From Mauremys mutica (lineage: Eukaryota > Chordata > Testudines > Geoemydidae): a DNA stretch of 64,000 bases. The notes beneath the pieces were generated by a model, which made no database searches, was not told where the DNA came from, and worked only from the letters and a program-made list of their open reading frames with translations. The translations under genes were made by a program, and so were the position numbers. Where the stretch lies: the NCBI RefSeq assembly GCF_020497125.1, contig NC_059074.1, forward strand, positions 192,195,415 to 192,259,414, read 5' to 3'. Shown one piece after another: positions 9,703 through 21,814 of this stretch. Position 1 is the first letter of the stretch. Each line of letters opens with the position of its first letter.

Positions 9703-10219
9703 CTGGAACAAAGCAGCGGCGCCCATCGGCCTTGCTGCTGCCTGAGTCCCAGGCGCTGCCGCTGTCCCCTGGGGAGCAGGCCGAGCTGCTGGTGCTGGGA
9801 CAGGGATCCTCCACCTCCTGCCCTGGGGAGGCTGGAAGATCCTCAGTGACTGGGCAGGGCGATGCCTCCTGCTGGGAATTAGGGCTGGGCTCTTGGGGCC
9901 GCTGGGTCCCACACAACAAGCCCCAGAGCCACCCTGCCCGGCTCCCCTTCTGGGCTGAGTCCTGCCTGCCCAGCCGCATCCTGGGCCAGCTCCATTTCGG
10001 CCTGGCCGGTGCCTCTCCCACCTCGGCACCTGCGCCAGGAGCAGGCTTCCTCTGCCAGAAGGCTGGGCACTTCCACCTCCTGGCCCGGCTGGGAGCTTCT
10101 TCCCCACCTGCGGGGACGGAGGGGCCGCTCTGCTCCTGGGGAAGATGGCAGCTGCCTCCCTCAGGCTCTGGGACCACCTGCAGAGCCTTCTTCCTGAACA
10201 TCCTCAGGAGCCTGGACAT
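9703..10219 (-). pseudogene. MROH-like exon 1, first coding exon
   Basis: The ATG lies one base after a GGTTCCAG acceptor, so the start codon sits at the head of an internal exon. The 172 residues begin MSRLLRMFRKK and are rich in Pro, Ser, Gly and Glu, a low-complexity N-terminal region before the HEAT repeats. The donor is CCAG|GTGAGG. Open frames on the plus strand across this GC-rich exon are shadows. The frame is intact; the pseudogene label comes from downstream exons. Confidence 0.7.
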
Positions 10220-11519
10220 CCTGGAACCAAGCAGGGAGCAGGCGTGAGTCTGGGGTCAAGGCAGCCGCTCACTAACCAGCCTTTTTTGTCCCTCCCCATC
10301 CCTGTCCCAGCCAGAGCAGCTCCTTCTCCCCCTACAGGGGTGCAGGGAGTGCAGTCCACACACACGCACAGGAGTTCATTGCATGATCTGCTCCCATGGA
10401 TTGCAAATCCAATCTCCTCTGGGAGAGATTCTCTCCCCCCTTTCTGCCTCTCCCCAGATAGACAGGGGATGCCACAGAGGAACTCTAATGCCACTCACTT
10501 GCTCTAGGTGATGGAGCGATGGATGGCAAATGTTCAGGGTCGCCAGCTGTCCCTCGGCCTCCTCCTCACTCTCCAAGCCCAAGGCAGGCTGGAGAGGATG
10601 GTGACCTGAGGAGTTACCCTGCTCAGCCAGCAGGCAGGGTGATGACACAGGGCGATCGACTGGCTGTGAAAACAAGCATCTGTCTTATTGCCAAGGGACG
10701 GAGAAACTCAGCCAGCAGCAGGGGGTGCAGAACACTGCCCTAGTGCGGGGGTGACAATGCCTCCCAGCTCCTGACATCCCGGCACTTTACACACCTTCTT
10801 GGAGCCTGCTGCACTTAACAATTTCAAAATAATAAAATACAAATAAAAGAGAATATTTCAGCTATTCTATTATGTCATGATCTCATCTGAGTAAACGGAA
10901 CAGGACACCTCATATTATGCTCCTAGTGACACTCTCCAATGGATCCCCACCCTCCATCCACCATGGGGTAGGTAGGAGTGGATTGTTATCCCTACTTGAA
11001 AGGGGGAGAAGCTAAGGCTGAGAAAGGATAATTGACTTGTCTTAGGTTGTCACATAGCCAGTCAGTGGCAGAGTTGGGAATAGGACCCAAGAGCCCTGAC
11101 TTTCAAACTAACCATCGGATCTTGAATTTCATACATTGAATGACCTGAACAAAGTGCTCTCAAATGAGCTCCAGACCAACAACAGTTCATGAACTGCTCA
11201 GAGACAATTAATGCAGAGAAGCAGCAAAATTCATCAACCATAGGACTGGTTATGACTTATTGACTTGGTCTTAAAAGAGAACAACAAGGACCTGAGTCTC
11301 CTTCCTGTGAATAACCCCCTGCTCAGCCAATCAGGGTAGAGACTGAGGGGCAGAAGGCTGAGGGTTCTCATTAGAGATCCCAAAGGATGGCCCAAGTCAC
11401 CAGTGGGGATCACTGTTCAAGCACTATTTCAGCCCCACATTTTTGGATGGACCTCCCATGATGGGAAATTCAGAGCACCCCCACAACACACACACACACA
11501 CCTCCTGGTGGGGGGATGG
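10220..11519. other. Upstream region of the MROH lead copy
   Basis: This probably contains further 5'-UTR intron. Minus-strand donor-like sites lie near 10494 (AAGTGAGT context) and 10634, but no exon can be confirmed. A MIR-like SINE lies at about 10960-11110, and a short CA tract lies at 11487-11501. Confidence 0.4.
10960..11110 (+). repeat. MIR-like CORE-SINE remnant
   Basis: The text has the ordered landmarks of MIR-type elements: a CTGAGAAAGG-like phrase, GACTTGTCTTAGGTTGTCAC, then CAGTCAGTGGCAGAG and a final AGCCCTGAC. It is old and degenerate; the boundaries are approximate. Confidence 0.5.
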
Positions 11520-12221
11520 GAACAGGGGAAAAGACAAAAGAAGAAAGAGATGAAGAGAAAGGAGGGAAGGATGGATGAAAAGGTAAAACAAAAAGACAAA
11601 AAAACCCACCTAATGTCCCCAGTGATTCTAAGGAACAAAATCCTAGGTGAGGAATACAATTCCATCACCTTAAACTAGTGTTTTCCATGCCTAGAATTCA
11701 GCTGGCACCAGATGCAGCAGACTGAGCAGGTTCCAAACCTCTCGGAGGCGCTTACCTTGTAAACAGAGATGTCTGTTTTCTAGTAAAATCAGTAAAAGGA
11801 AAGGAGAAAATTCAAAAGAGCTTCCTCCTCGCACTCACCTACGTGAACCCTAATACTCTCTCAGTCCTCAAAGAGAGACCTCGAGAAGGAGACTTGATGA
11901 AGCAAAGCCACAGGGCTCTCTGAGATTTCCCTAGCCCTGCGCCCCGTCCTGCCTGCCTGATGTCAGCATCTCTCTGTGAGGTCACCACCACCCCACCACC
12001 TTTGACCAATAGGCTGAGGTCCTGCAAAAGGCATTTGTGATGTCACTGCCACACCCACCCCTCTCCCGAAGTGCTAATGCCCTGCCGCTGGCCAGACACT
12101 TTCAGGGTTTGAGCTCCTCCCTCTGGATCAACCCACTCAATGACTGTTCACTCTAGGAAGCAAGCCGGCTGGACAGTAAAACATCACAGGCTGCTCCCAA
12201 TGCTACACTCACTTTTTCCAA
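11520..12221 (-). promoter_or_regulatory. MROH unit promoter/5'-UTR block, copy E
   Basis: This block sits upstream of exon 1 of the lead copy and matches blocks A and C. It has an inverted CCAAT box near 12007 and a CRE-like TGATGTCA near 12039. Possible non-coding exons are one with donor GTGAGT near 11838 and a 24-nt micro-exon near 11759-11782 (CTAG acceptor, GTAAGC donor). The CCAAT plus CRE pair would suit a CREM/CREB-driven promoter, as in testis genes, but that is inference. Confidence 0.5.
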
Positions 12222-13057
12222 AATTAGTAGACTTGATAGCCACAAGAGACCTCAGAGCATCTATTCTAACCCCCTGCATATCACAGGCTTCCTGTATAGC
12301 ATAATAGCTACTTTTGGGGCAAACACTTTCCACATAGGCATCTAGTCTTCATTAAATGACATCAAGAGGTGGAGAATCCACCAGTTTTCTTAGTAGCTTG
12401 TTCCTGTCCTGAATCATCCTGGCTGTTGAATGTGCCTTATTTGTAATATGAATTTGTCTCTTTTTACCTTCCAGCCATTGGTCTTGTTGTGCCTTTCTCT
12501 GCTAGACTAAAGCACTCTTTAATACCCAGTATTTTCTCTCCATTAAGGCACTTCAACACATCAATGAAGTCACCTTTCAATCTTCTTTTCATAAGCTAAA
12601 CAGGTTGAGATCTTTCAATAGCTCACTAGAGGGCATTTTTCTCCATTTTCCTTAGAACATTTGCTGACTGTGCTGCCCCAGCTCCTATTTCTCAACACCT
12701 TTTTCAAATGAGGACACCAAAACCGGATACCATATTCCATATCAGTCTCACTGATGTTGTGTCACCTCCCTATCCTACTCACAGCTCTGCTTGTACATCT
12801 AAAGATGGCTTTAACCCTGTTCATCGCAGCATCACATTAGGAGCTCATGTTGAGTGGCTTCTCCACTTTGGCCCCTAAATCCTTTTCAGAGTCACTGCTC
12901 TCCTGGATACACTTCCCCATTCTGTAGGTGTGGCCGACATGCCTTGTTGCTAGGTATAGGACCTTGGATTTGGCTCTGGTCAAACTTGTTTTCTTTGAAT
13001 GGGTCCAACTTGCCGAATGAGCCAGATCGCTCTGTATCACTGCCCTCCCCTCATCAG
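12222..13057 (-). mobile_element. CR1/L3-type LINE, longer copy
   Basis: On the minus strand the RT C-terminal region can be read, with phrases such as HVGHTYRMG and SSDSEKDLGAKV, followed by the 3' portion. It is the full version of the fragment carried in units A and C. It is broken by frameshifts and not functional. Confidence 0.8.
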
Positions 13058-13059
13058 TA

Positions 13060-14000
13060 CAGTAACTCCTCACTTAACGTTGTAATTATGTTCCTGAAAA
13101 ATGCGACTTTAAGTGAAACGATGGTAAGTGAATCCAATTTCCCCATAAGAATTAATGTAAATACGGGGGTTAGGTTCTAGAGAATTTTTTTTTGCCAGAC
13201 AAAAGGCATTATATATATCTTAAACAATTTTAAACAAGCAATTTAATACAGGTATAAGTTTTAAATAATTTTTAAACAAGCAATTTAATACTACGCTGGG
13301 CGGGGAGCAGTGTGCACGTGCTGGGTGTTTACAAACATACTGTACATACAATACAGTACTAGAGTTGGGAGGTGCCCCTGCCTTACCCCACACAGGCACA
13401 GCCCACTGGCACTGGAGATGAGGCAGACTGAAGGTGCAGCAGGCTAGGAGAAGCATATTGCGCAGCACCAGCAGCTTCCCCTACTCTGCAAGCATCAGGA
13501 GCGGGGGGGAGGGGGGCTCAACCCTCAGCCTGCCCACTCACCCCATACCCCAAGCCCCCATCCTTGACCTCCCTCTTCTCTCCCTCCCTCTCCTCCCCCT
13601 TTATTTCCCACGCTGCATCCTCACTCCTCCCCCCTCCCTCCCCTCCTTTCTAAACGCTGAAAGCCAGCTGATTGCCCCTGGCACTAGGCAGGGGAGGGAG
13701 GGGGAGCCTGCAGGCTGAGTCCTCGCTCCTTCCCCCTCCCTCCTGCCCCCGAAATGCCGCAAGCCAGCTGATTGCCATGGGCAGGAGGGGGAAGGAGCTG
13801 ATCCAGGGGGTCTGCCGGTGGGTGGGAGGTGCTGTGGGGAGTGGGGGGCATAGGGAGGCTGCCAGCTGTGGAGAAAGCAGGCAGCCAAACAACGTAAGAG
13901 TGGAGTATCGCACAACTTTAAATGAGCATGTTCCCTAATTGATCAGCAACGTAACAACGAAACAACGTTAACCGGGACAATTTAAAGTGAGGAGTTACTG
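13060..14000. mobile_element. Tigger-like non-autonomous DNA transposon
   Basis: Inverted ends read CAGTAACTCCTCACTT at the left and its complement at the right. TA precedes the left end and CA follows the right end, consistent with a decayed TA duplication. The inside has GC-rich repeats and no transposase. It was inserted at the edge of the CR1 fragment. Assignment to the Tigger group rests on the CAGT...ACTG ends and is tentative. Confidence 0.6.
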
Positions 14001-16855
14001 CAATTAAAATGACACTTGCCAAATAAATGAATAAAGTACATTTTGTCAGGCACTACTCATGCTTGTTCATTATGATTATTCTGTTGGTTCACTTACTCGC
14101 TAGTTTGCTAAACGGAGTGATTCAGTGATCTGTCCCACTCAGTGTCTGTTACCAAGGCTGCTTCTGCTGCCTGTTGCACTCCTATGAATAAACTTCTATC
14201 TGGCTAAAGTGCCATGTTATTTATTATGAGGGTTATTTATTAGGGTTTTTTGCATTATTTTTTCATAACGCTCATCAATGATAGATTGCTCCATTGCTGA
14301 CTATCTGCCAGGGTACCATTTCGTGTAATTAAATGACACCCAGTATATATTTTTAAAATATACCTTTGTATTTTACCTTCTCAAGAGACACATTCAAAAT
14401 GTGCTTTGGAAAGGTTAGGACAGCATGTGCTCAGTTCCAATAGGACCTGTATTGCGTTGCTCAGTCACTTCAGTTATACATTTAACCTGCTTGCTTTATG
14501 GCTTAAGCCTTAAATTTCTCTTTTCATTTTAGTTCTTGTTACACTAAAGTGCAGGGAACAAACAATAACTGTTTGCTGAGGATTTCTGGAACAGTGTAAG
14601 CCATAAGATATTTTTGCAGCAGTACAGAAAAAGAATAAATCTACTAGGCCAGTTTTACCCCTGGTAATTTCACTGGAATCAGTGGAATTACAACAGATTA
14701 GTTATACCACTAACTAGAGGTCAAAGTGTCACAATATGCCATACCTTTCAATACCTCACTGTATTAAAGGTATGGTACAGTATAGCATACCTTCCACTAC
14801 CCCACTGTACACAAATATGCCATATCTTCCAATCCACCACTGTATACAATACACCACTCCTTCTAATATCCACGTTGTATACAGTATTTTCACAGCTTGT
14901 AATTTATAAGACCCTGTGAGGTATCCACATATTGTAAAGAAATAATGTTGAAGTACCCACTGCAGGGATGGGTGCAGTAAAGTGACACTCAGGATTGCTG
15001 CACACCTGTTGTGTACTTTGCAGTTGGTGGGAGAGAGTGGCTAACAACACTTTGTCCTTATCCTTTCTTGGCAAACTCTTTGCAGTGAAAACATTGCCAT
15101 CAATGCTATTTTCTGTATTTCCAATGTGAGCTGGAAGTAACTCTTTTGTTATAATCATAGTTTCTCGTATGGGAGTAAATGTTTTGTAGTGTGAATAGTA
15201 AAAGGCTCTAAAGCAGTGAGATGAGAGCATGCAACAGTGAGATGTCTGCTAAAAGCAGAGAGAAATCGGGTTTCTTTTAATGGCAGTGAGTGAAGTGTGG
15301 ATTAGCGAGATTGTACTGTAGTTCCAAAAGTGGGGCTGGTCAGGGGAACCTGGTGTCTGGTGGAGAGATGCAATAGATCTGCTCTGCTCTCAAAACCAAA
15401 ACAGAAAGTAGCAGGTCAGTGGTGAAAGGAGAAGTAAACCTGGTCGAAGATGATCACACCATTATCCGTCCCTTGTATTACAGACCCAAAGGGACAGCTC
15501 TCTGCTTATGCAGCACAGCGTGAACTTGAAACAGCCCCAGGAATCTCCCCAGTGCCAGTCATGGTTCTGCTTTCTTCTGCATCTGCCATCTAGTGTACTG
15601 CAACGGTAACCCACTGCATGGCATAAGAGAAAGCAAAGGCCTCTCAGAGGCAAGGAGAAGACAGAGCATGTGAGGGAAGGGGAGGAGGCAGAGCTAGGCT
15701 CTGATATACCCAGTTCTCAGCTGGCTTAAGGTCTTAGGGGGCTCTTTCCACTTGGGCACAGTGGAGAATTAAGCCCAAACCTCTGAAATAGACCAGAGTA
15801 ATGGATCACTGAAATAAGGGTCTTGGCCTGGTATCCCCATTTATATAGCTGCTGTTACAGGAAAACAGTCTCTTACGTTTTTAGCCCATGGCTGGTCTTT
15901 TTAAATAAGTAATACAGAAGTAGAGGTGGATCAGCTGTCTCATTGGTTTGATGGGGATATAGCAACTCAAGGGCATACAATTCTCATTCACTTTAGCAGG
16001 GTTCAAAGCCGGCTAGATAGCAAATCAATGACACATTTTTGTGCACTGTCTAAGCAAGACCTTGCTAATCTGCTTCTAAGTCCCCATTCTATTGTCCAAT
16101 TTGCTGGGCGCTCTCCCCAGACAAATTCTGCATAGCAGTGTACTTCGCTGCCTGCTTGCATGCTGCTAGACAGTGGACGTCTCTTGGCAGCCATCTTCCA
16201 TTGAATTTCTCTAAACTACACAGTGCAGAATGATCGTACCTCTGAGCAGCTGCACGAATTTTTCTGGGAAATATAAACTCATTGGAAGGCTAAGCTGCTA
16301 CTATTATTCAGAGCTTTCACCCCAGTGGCAACACTTGTATTTTGTGCTGTGGAACAATCAACTTGCATCTTTGCCATGAGAATCAGGAAAATTCCTTGAC
16401 ACTGCCTATGAATTTAATATGCATCTAGTGTGCTAATATAAATCATTTGTTATCTTAGTGCTTGGGAATGTGAACGAGGGATAGGACTATTATTTTTGTA
16501 TCAAAACCTCACTTGGTTTGGTTGTAATTATAAAGCTGTATTGCTGTTGTGTTGGTGTTGTGTTGGGGTTATATTATTCACAAGACTGATTCTGGCACTT
16601 TATTCTAAGGTAGCAGTGAGCACACCAAAGAAGCAAATGACAGAATGCATAAGAATTTCTGTGAGCACTCTTTTTTTAAAGAATCTCAAGTGTCAGAGCC
16701 AGCAATGTACAAATCCGCCTAAATGCTACCCATAGATTAGGACAACTTTCTTTAAGATTTTTAATTCAGGTACAAAACATACAATCACAGTTTTCTTCAT
16801 GTGTAGCTCTCTTTTAGAACAGTCTCCATCTGCTATTACATAGTATTGTAAAACA
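14001..16855. other. Intergenic DNA with no recognised gene
   Basis: This is AT-rich unique-looking sequence between the MROH cluster and a CR1 element. A degenerate tandem repeat lies at about 14735-14885 (units near ATGCCATACCTTTCAATACC). No conserved protein frame is seen. Confidence 0.5.
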
Positions 16856-17666
16856 TGACATCAAAAAGAGAAATGGTCTGAATAGGATGAAATTCAATAA
16901 GGACAAATGCAAAGTGCTCCACTTATGAAGGAACCATCAGTTGCACACATACAAAATGGGAAATGACTGCCTAGGAAAGAGTATTGCAGAAAGGGATCTG
17001 GGGGTCATAGTGGATCACAAGCTAAATATGAGTCAACAGTGTAACGCTGTGCCAAAAAAAGCAAATATCATTTTGCGATGTATTAGCAGGAATGTGGTAA
17101 GCAAGACACGAGAAGTAATTCTTCTGCTCTACTCTGTGCTGATTAGACCTCAACTGGAGTATTGTGTCCAGTTCTGGGAGCCACATTTCAGGGAAGATGT
17201 GGACAAATTGGAGAAAGTCCAGAGAAGAGCAACAAAAATGATCAAAGGTCTAGAAAACATGACCTATGAGGGAAGATTGAAAAAACTGGGTTTGTTTAGC
17301 CTGGAGAAGAGAAGACTGAGAGGGAACATGATAACAGTTTTCAAGTCTATAAAAGTTTGTTACAAGGAGGAGGGAGAAAAATTGTTCTTATTAACCTCTG
17401 AGGATAGGACAAGAAGCAATGGGCTTAAATTGCAGCAAGGGCGGTTTAGGTTGGACATTAGGAAAAACTTCCTCACTGTCAGAGTGGTTAAGCACTGGAA
17501 TAAGTTGCCTAGAGAGGTTGTGGAATCTCCATCGCTGGGGATTTTTAAGAGCAGGTTAGACAAACACCTGTCAGGGATAGTCTAGATAATACTTAGCCCT
17601 GCCTTGAGTGCAGGGGACTGGACTAGATGACCTCTCGAGGTCCCTTCCACTTCTATAATTCTATGA
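16856..17666 (+). mobile_element. CR1 LINE, 5'-truncated, RT C-terminus and 3' end
   Basis: A 214-residue frame (16941-17585) holds the CR1 ORF2 C-terminal region, with motifs such as ERDLGVIVDHKLNMSQQC, RPQLEYCVQFW and HWNKLPREVVESPS. The 3' end reads GACCTCTCGAGGTCCCTTCC then ATTCTATGA, the normal CR1 terminus. The frame lacks the endonuclease and the RT catalytic core, so it is a dead fragment, although this part is open. Confidence 0.9.
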
Positions 17667-18607
17667 AAAGTAACACTAGAAACCAAAACTGCTTTGTCTC
17701 ATGAGTATCTGCCTTGAATCCTTGAAACCACCATAAACTTTAAATTGTGCCCCCTTACTATCAGCAGTTACTAGTCCCCTATGGTTTCCAGCTATCTTAC
17801 TCCACAAAGGGGGTTAATTATACCTTCCATTAAAAAATAAGTGTATTTAGCACACCCATGGACATTACCCTCATCTGTGATTGATGGCAGTCACTAACAC
17901 CTTCCAGCATAACAGTGTAAAGTCAGCATGCAGAAACACTGCCCTTCAGTGGTTGCAGTGCAAATAGCAACTTTGCTGCTTTGACTACAGCATGCATTAA
18001 CTTGGGACATCGCCATGGAGGTGGTAATGTCATCTGGTTCCCTCTCTGCATCTTTTTGAGACAGAGCATCTTTTAGGATTGGGATCAAGTCCCTGCAGTG
18101 TGATAAGTAATCTGGATCCCTACAGTAAAGGGGAGGGAGATGGTGAGGAATCACCAGACCCCACCATACGGGCGTGGGTGACTGGCTGTGAGGCTCTGCC
18201 AATGACAGAGCTGAGAATTTTGTGGTTCTGCATCTGTACCGAAAGAGCTTGTCGGTATGTTTGTAGCATTTAGGTTGTAGCATGAGTCAGAGTTAAGAAT
18301 AATTCCCTACCTTCTCCTCCTCCTCCCCAATTTCCTCTCTCCAGTTCCCACTACTTAGTACCACCCCTGCCCCACACAGACGGCAGGATTATTGCTCACT
18401 CCCTGGGCCTGGGGCCTCTGCAGGCCCCACAGAGATAGAGAGAGAGAGAAGCAGCAGAGACATTGACTGTTCCCTGCTTTCTGTGGCTGTGGGGCCAGTG
18501 GAGAGCCCCAGTGCCACAGCGAATGCTGGAGACAGAGCTGTGGCTCCAATGGAACAAGTTACACCCCACCCCCACCCCTACCCCTACCCCTCTGATCTCC
18601 AAATGTC
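17667..18607. other. Intergenic DNA 3' of the butyrophilin-like gene
   Basis: This probably includes the 3' UTR of the minus-strand butyrophilin-like gene just below 18608. No clear poly(A) signal was singled out. A run of CCCCAC/CCCCTAC repeats lies at 18562-18590. Confidence 0.4.
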
Positions 18608-19104
18608 TCAGATGGTTAGTGTGAGGTGGGAATGGACGCAGAAGAAAGGGAATATTGTCTCCCCCTTGAAAGAAGCTGTGAGACAGGCGATCAGATCACC
18701 ATTATCTGGGTTGAAAAATGCCACTTCCCCCTTTTCATAGTTTACATAGATCCGTATCTTCTTGGGTGTCTCACACAATAGCAGGGAGCTCTCAGGGGTG
18801 GCGTAGCAATCCCTGGACTGTTCTATCCCCCAGATCCCCTCCTCGGGGGTAAATTTGATTTCTCCCTTCCTCCTCACAGACTCTCTGGCGACCCCTATGG
18901 CCCAGATTCCCCCCATCCCCTCCACTTCCCAATACATTTTTCCTGATGTGTATCCCTCAGAACCCAGCACACAGAAAACTTTGTCAAATCTCTCGGGATT
19001 GTCAGGCCGATCCTGATGTTCGGATTCCAATGTCACAGTCTTCTGGTCCTCTAACAGCTTGAGCCTAGGATGAGCTGTCTCTGGATCCAGAGTCACCTTC
19101 ACTT
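18608..19104 (-). CDS. Butyrophilin-like exon: PRY-SPRY (B30.2) and stop
   Basis: The exon enters in phase 1 after a CTCTCAG acceptor and starts EVKVTLDPETAHPRLKL (PRY). SPRY landmarks follow: LGSEGYTSGKMYWEVE, WAIGVARESV, GEVAFFN and IFPFFCV. It ends HLTLTI then stop, a little shorter than the usual PLTICP ending of the family. The domain is complete enough to fold. It would lie in the cytoplasm. Confidence 0.92.
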
Positions 19105-21735
19105 CTGAGAGAGAGAATCAAAGCATCAGAGGCAGAGCTCAGCTCTGGGGGAGGACTTAGCAGACCTGCTCTGGCCAAGACAGCCCCTAATTTTCTATCT
19201 TGCTGCCAGACGCTCACACTGCTAGGGCTGGGGAAGGATTAATTGCAGCTCCCTCTGCCCAGGTACCTGGAGCAGCTGCTGTGCTGTTTGCAGGTCTGGG
19301 ATGGGTGGGTCTAGGCCCACCCAGGACTAAGGCCCATCCACTCAACTAAGAGAGGAACCAGTAAGCCCAGGCCACAGTTGAGTACCTGGGACAACAAAGG
19401 AGAAACCAGGAGCAGGAGTGAGGTAAAAAATGAGGGATCCAGACTGGGACACCGAGCAGAGAATCCCTGCCAGTAAACCCCCCACCACTATCACCACCAC
19501 CTTACAGGTATCTCAGGAGTCAGTGGACACTGGCCAGAGGTGTGATCAGACAAAGGCGTGAAAATAGGCCTCACAGTCACAGAGCACCACCCCTGTCCAG
19601 CTTCTACCTTCTCACGTGATGGATGCTGTCTTGGCCAGTGCCAGGACAGGGCTGATGAGGAGGTCCTGTGACTTAGCTGTGCAAGATGCTGGCACATCCT
19701 TCCAAGCACAGTGCAACTTTAACTGTACTGTGCAGCTGTTGTCAGCACATCTGATGTGAATGTATGCACATCCCGGCAGGTGTGCATCTCCCCTCCATAA
19801 GGCTCTGCACATTGCAGGATTGTGTTTGCAGCTCTCTGTACAGCTCCTCTCATGAAAACAATCTGTTTTTTATGCAAAGGCCTGTCAGTGTGGACTATCT
19901 ACATGGAGTCTCAATGAAGTTAATAGGACTCTGCACATATATAGAGGTCAGCACATGCGATTCAGGTCCCAAAGCAGGAAAAGAACAGATACTAGGGTGG
20001 TGACGAAGTCTAGTATCCAAGTACACCCAAAACCTGTGATCATTTTGATCTATGTGTACACCTGTCTATTGGAACCTGAACTCTCACCAGCAGCTCACAG
20101 CACAGAGATCCCTAAATCAGCCCTCAGATGCTGGGGTTTAGTCTACAACTGAAGGGCTCCAAATCCCATCATCACCATTCTCCAGGTCCCCCTACTCCTC
20201 ACCTTACCATGTAAATTTGAAAATATGATCATCTGATAAAAAGAGATGATGACATTTCCTGAAACTTGTCAATATCCACCAGAATTCAGCTCCCCATCCA
20301 TATGGAAGGGAAAAAAACAGTTTTAATTTCTTCATATTTCCCTGAACGGAAACTGGCATTTAAAACACTATAGTTAGGGCCATACCAAATTCACAGTTCA
20401 TTTTGGTCAATTTCACGGTCAGAGGAGTTTAAAAATAATGAATTTAATGATCTCAGCTATTTAAATCTGAAATTTCAGTGTTGTAATTGTAGGGGTCCTG
20501 ACCCAAAAAGGAGTTGTGAGCGGGTCTCAAGGTTATTGGGGGGAGGGTGCAGTACTGGCACCCTTAATGCTGCGCTGCTGCTGGTGGCAATGTTGCCTTC
20601 AGAGCTGGGCAGCTGGAGAGCATTGGCTGCTGACCGGGAGCCCAGCTCTGAAGGCAGAGCCGCCGCCAGCAGCAGCGCAGAGGTAAGGATGGCATGGTAT
20701 GGTATTGTCACCCTTACTTCTGCGCTGCTGCCTGCAGAGCTGGGCCCTCAGTCAGCAGCTGCCACTCTCCAGCCTCCCAGCTATGAAGGCAGAAGTGCTG
20801 AAGTAAGGGTGGCAGTACCACGATCCCCCCAAAATAACCTCATGACCCCCTGCAACTCCCTTTTTGGCCCGGACCCCCAGTTTGAGAAACACTGGTCTCC
20901 ACCATGAAATCTGTTTAGTATGGGGTAAGAGCACACAAAAGACCAGATTTCACAGGGGAAGACTAGATTTCATGGTCTGTGATGTGTTTTTTATGGACGT
21001 GAATTGGGAAGGGCCTTAACTATAGTTATAGAAATCTTGCTACTAGGAAGAGAATATTCAGCAACTTAATGATTAGATAATGTCAGTACAGGGTCAACAT
21101 TATGCATAAAACAAGGACTAACCTGAAAATACATGGCTAAATTCAGTGGAGAATTAGCCCATAATGCCTCAGGAAAAATATCCTCTCACTACTCACCACT
21201 TTACCAGAGGGGCACATCCCTAGTCTATAAAAAACCTAGGGAACTGTCTGTCTCTTCCCATCCCCACTGAAATTACTACAGTATTTCTAATCCTTTACTT
21301 TTCACATGAGACTCATTCACTGTAAAAGAGCGGGAAGCAGAGAACTATTGGGGTCAGGTCAGATTTTGACATTGGTAAAACATGAGCTTTATTTACCTCC
21401 AAATAGTTGAGTTTTTCTCCATTCTGAAAACAAGCACAAGCATAGAGATGAGAACTCCCCTGAACACAGATAGTCTGAGTATGACAACACTTCTTACAAG
21501 ATTATACTAAAGATAAAAGGAACTTACTAAGCTCAGCCTCGAGCTTTCCTAAAAAACAAATAAAAAGAAATTAACATCTAATAAATTGCAAAAGAGCTCT
21601 TGTTCAAGTAAGTCCGTATTTTGATAATGGTTTTGCTCATAAAGAATTCCTTTACTTAGATACTGAAACTGAAAACTTAGTTAACTTTAAGTTAAGGTTA
21701 ATATTATCAAAACAAACTGTATAGTCTAGTATAGT

Positions 21736-21814
<79 letters not shown>

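Larger units (their letters stand above)
6201..10219 (-). pseudogene. Maestro HEAT-like repeat gene, lead copy (exons 1-8, damaged)
   Basis: Exons run 10219-9703, 9297-9194, 8833-8711, 8393-8315, about 7899-7798, 7587-7492, 6806-6702 and 6248-6201. Phases agree: exon 1 (517 nt) plus exon 2 (104 nt) is 207 codons, exon 3 is 41 codons, and exons 6-8 are phase 0/0. The family is built of HEAT-like helical repeats and has poorly known roles, with several members linked to testis or reproduction. Three lesions are visible: a one-base loss in exon 4, a missing acceptor before exon 5, and AT in place of GT at the exon 7 donor. The sequence after exon 8 is rearranged. A full family protein is much longer, so this is a 5' portion at best. 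A functional gene using other splice sites cannot be excluded. Confidence 0.75.

Noticed and set aside
9732..10247. 171-residue plus-strand open frame
   Set aside because: It is antisense to the GC-rich MROH exon 1, which has a matching splice pattern and family text on the minus strand.
16941..17585. 214-residue open frame as a host gene
   Set aside because: It is the RT C-terminus of a truncated CR1 LINE, followed by the CR1 3' terminus.
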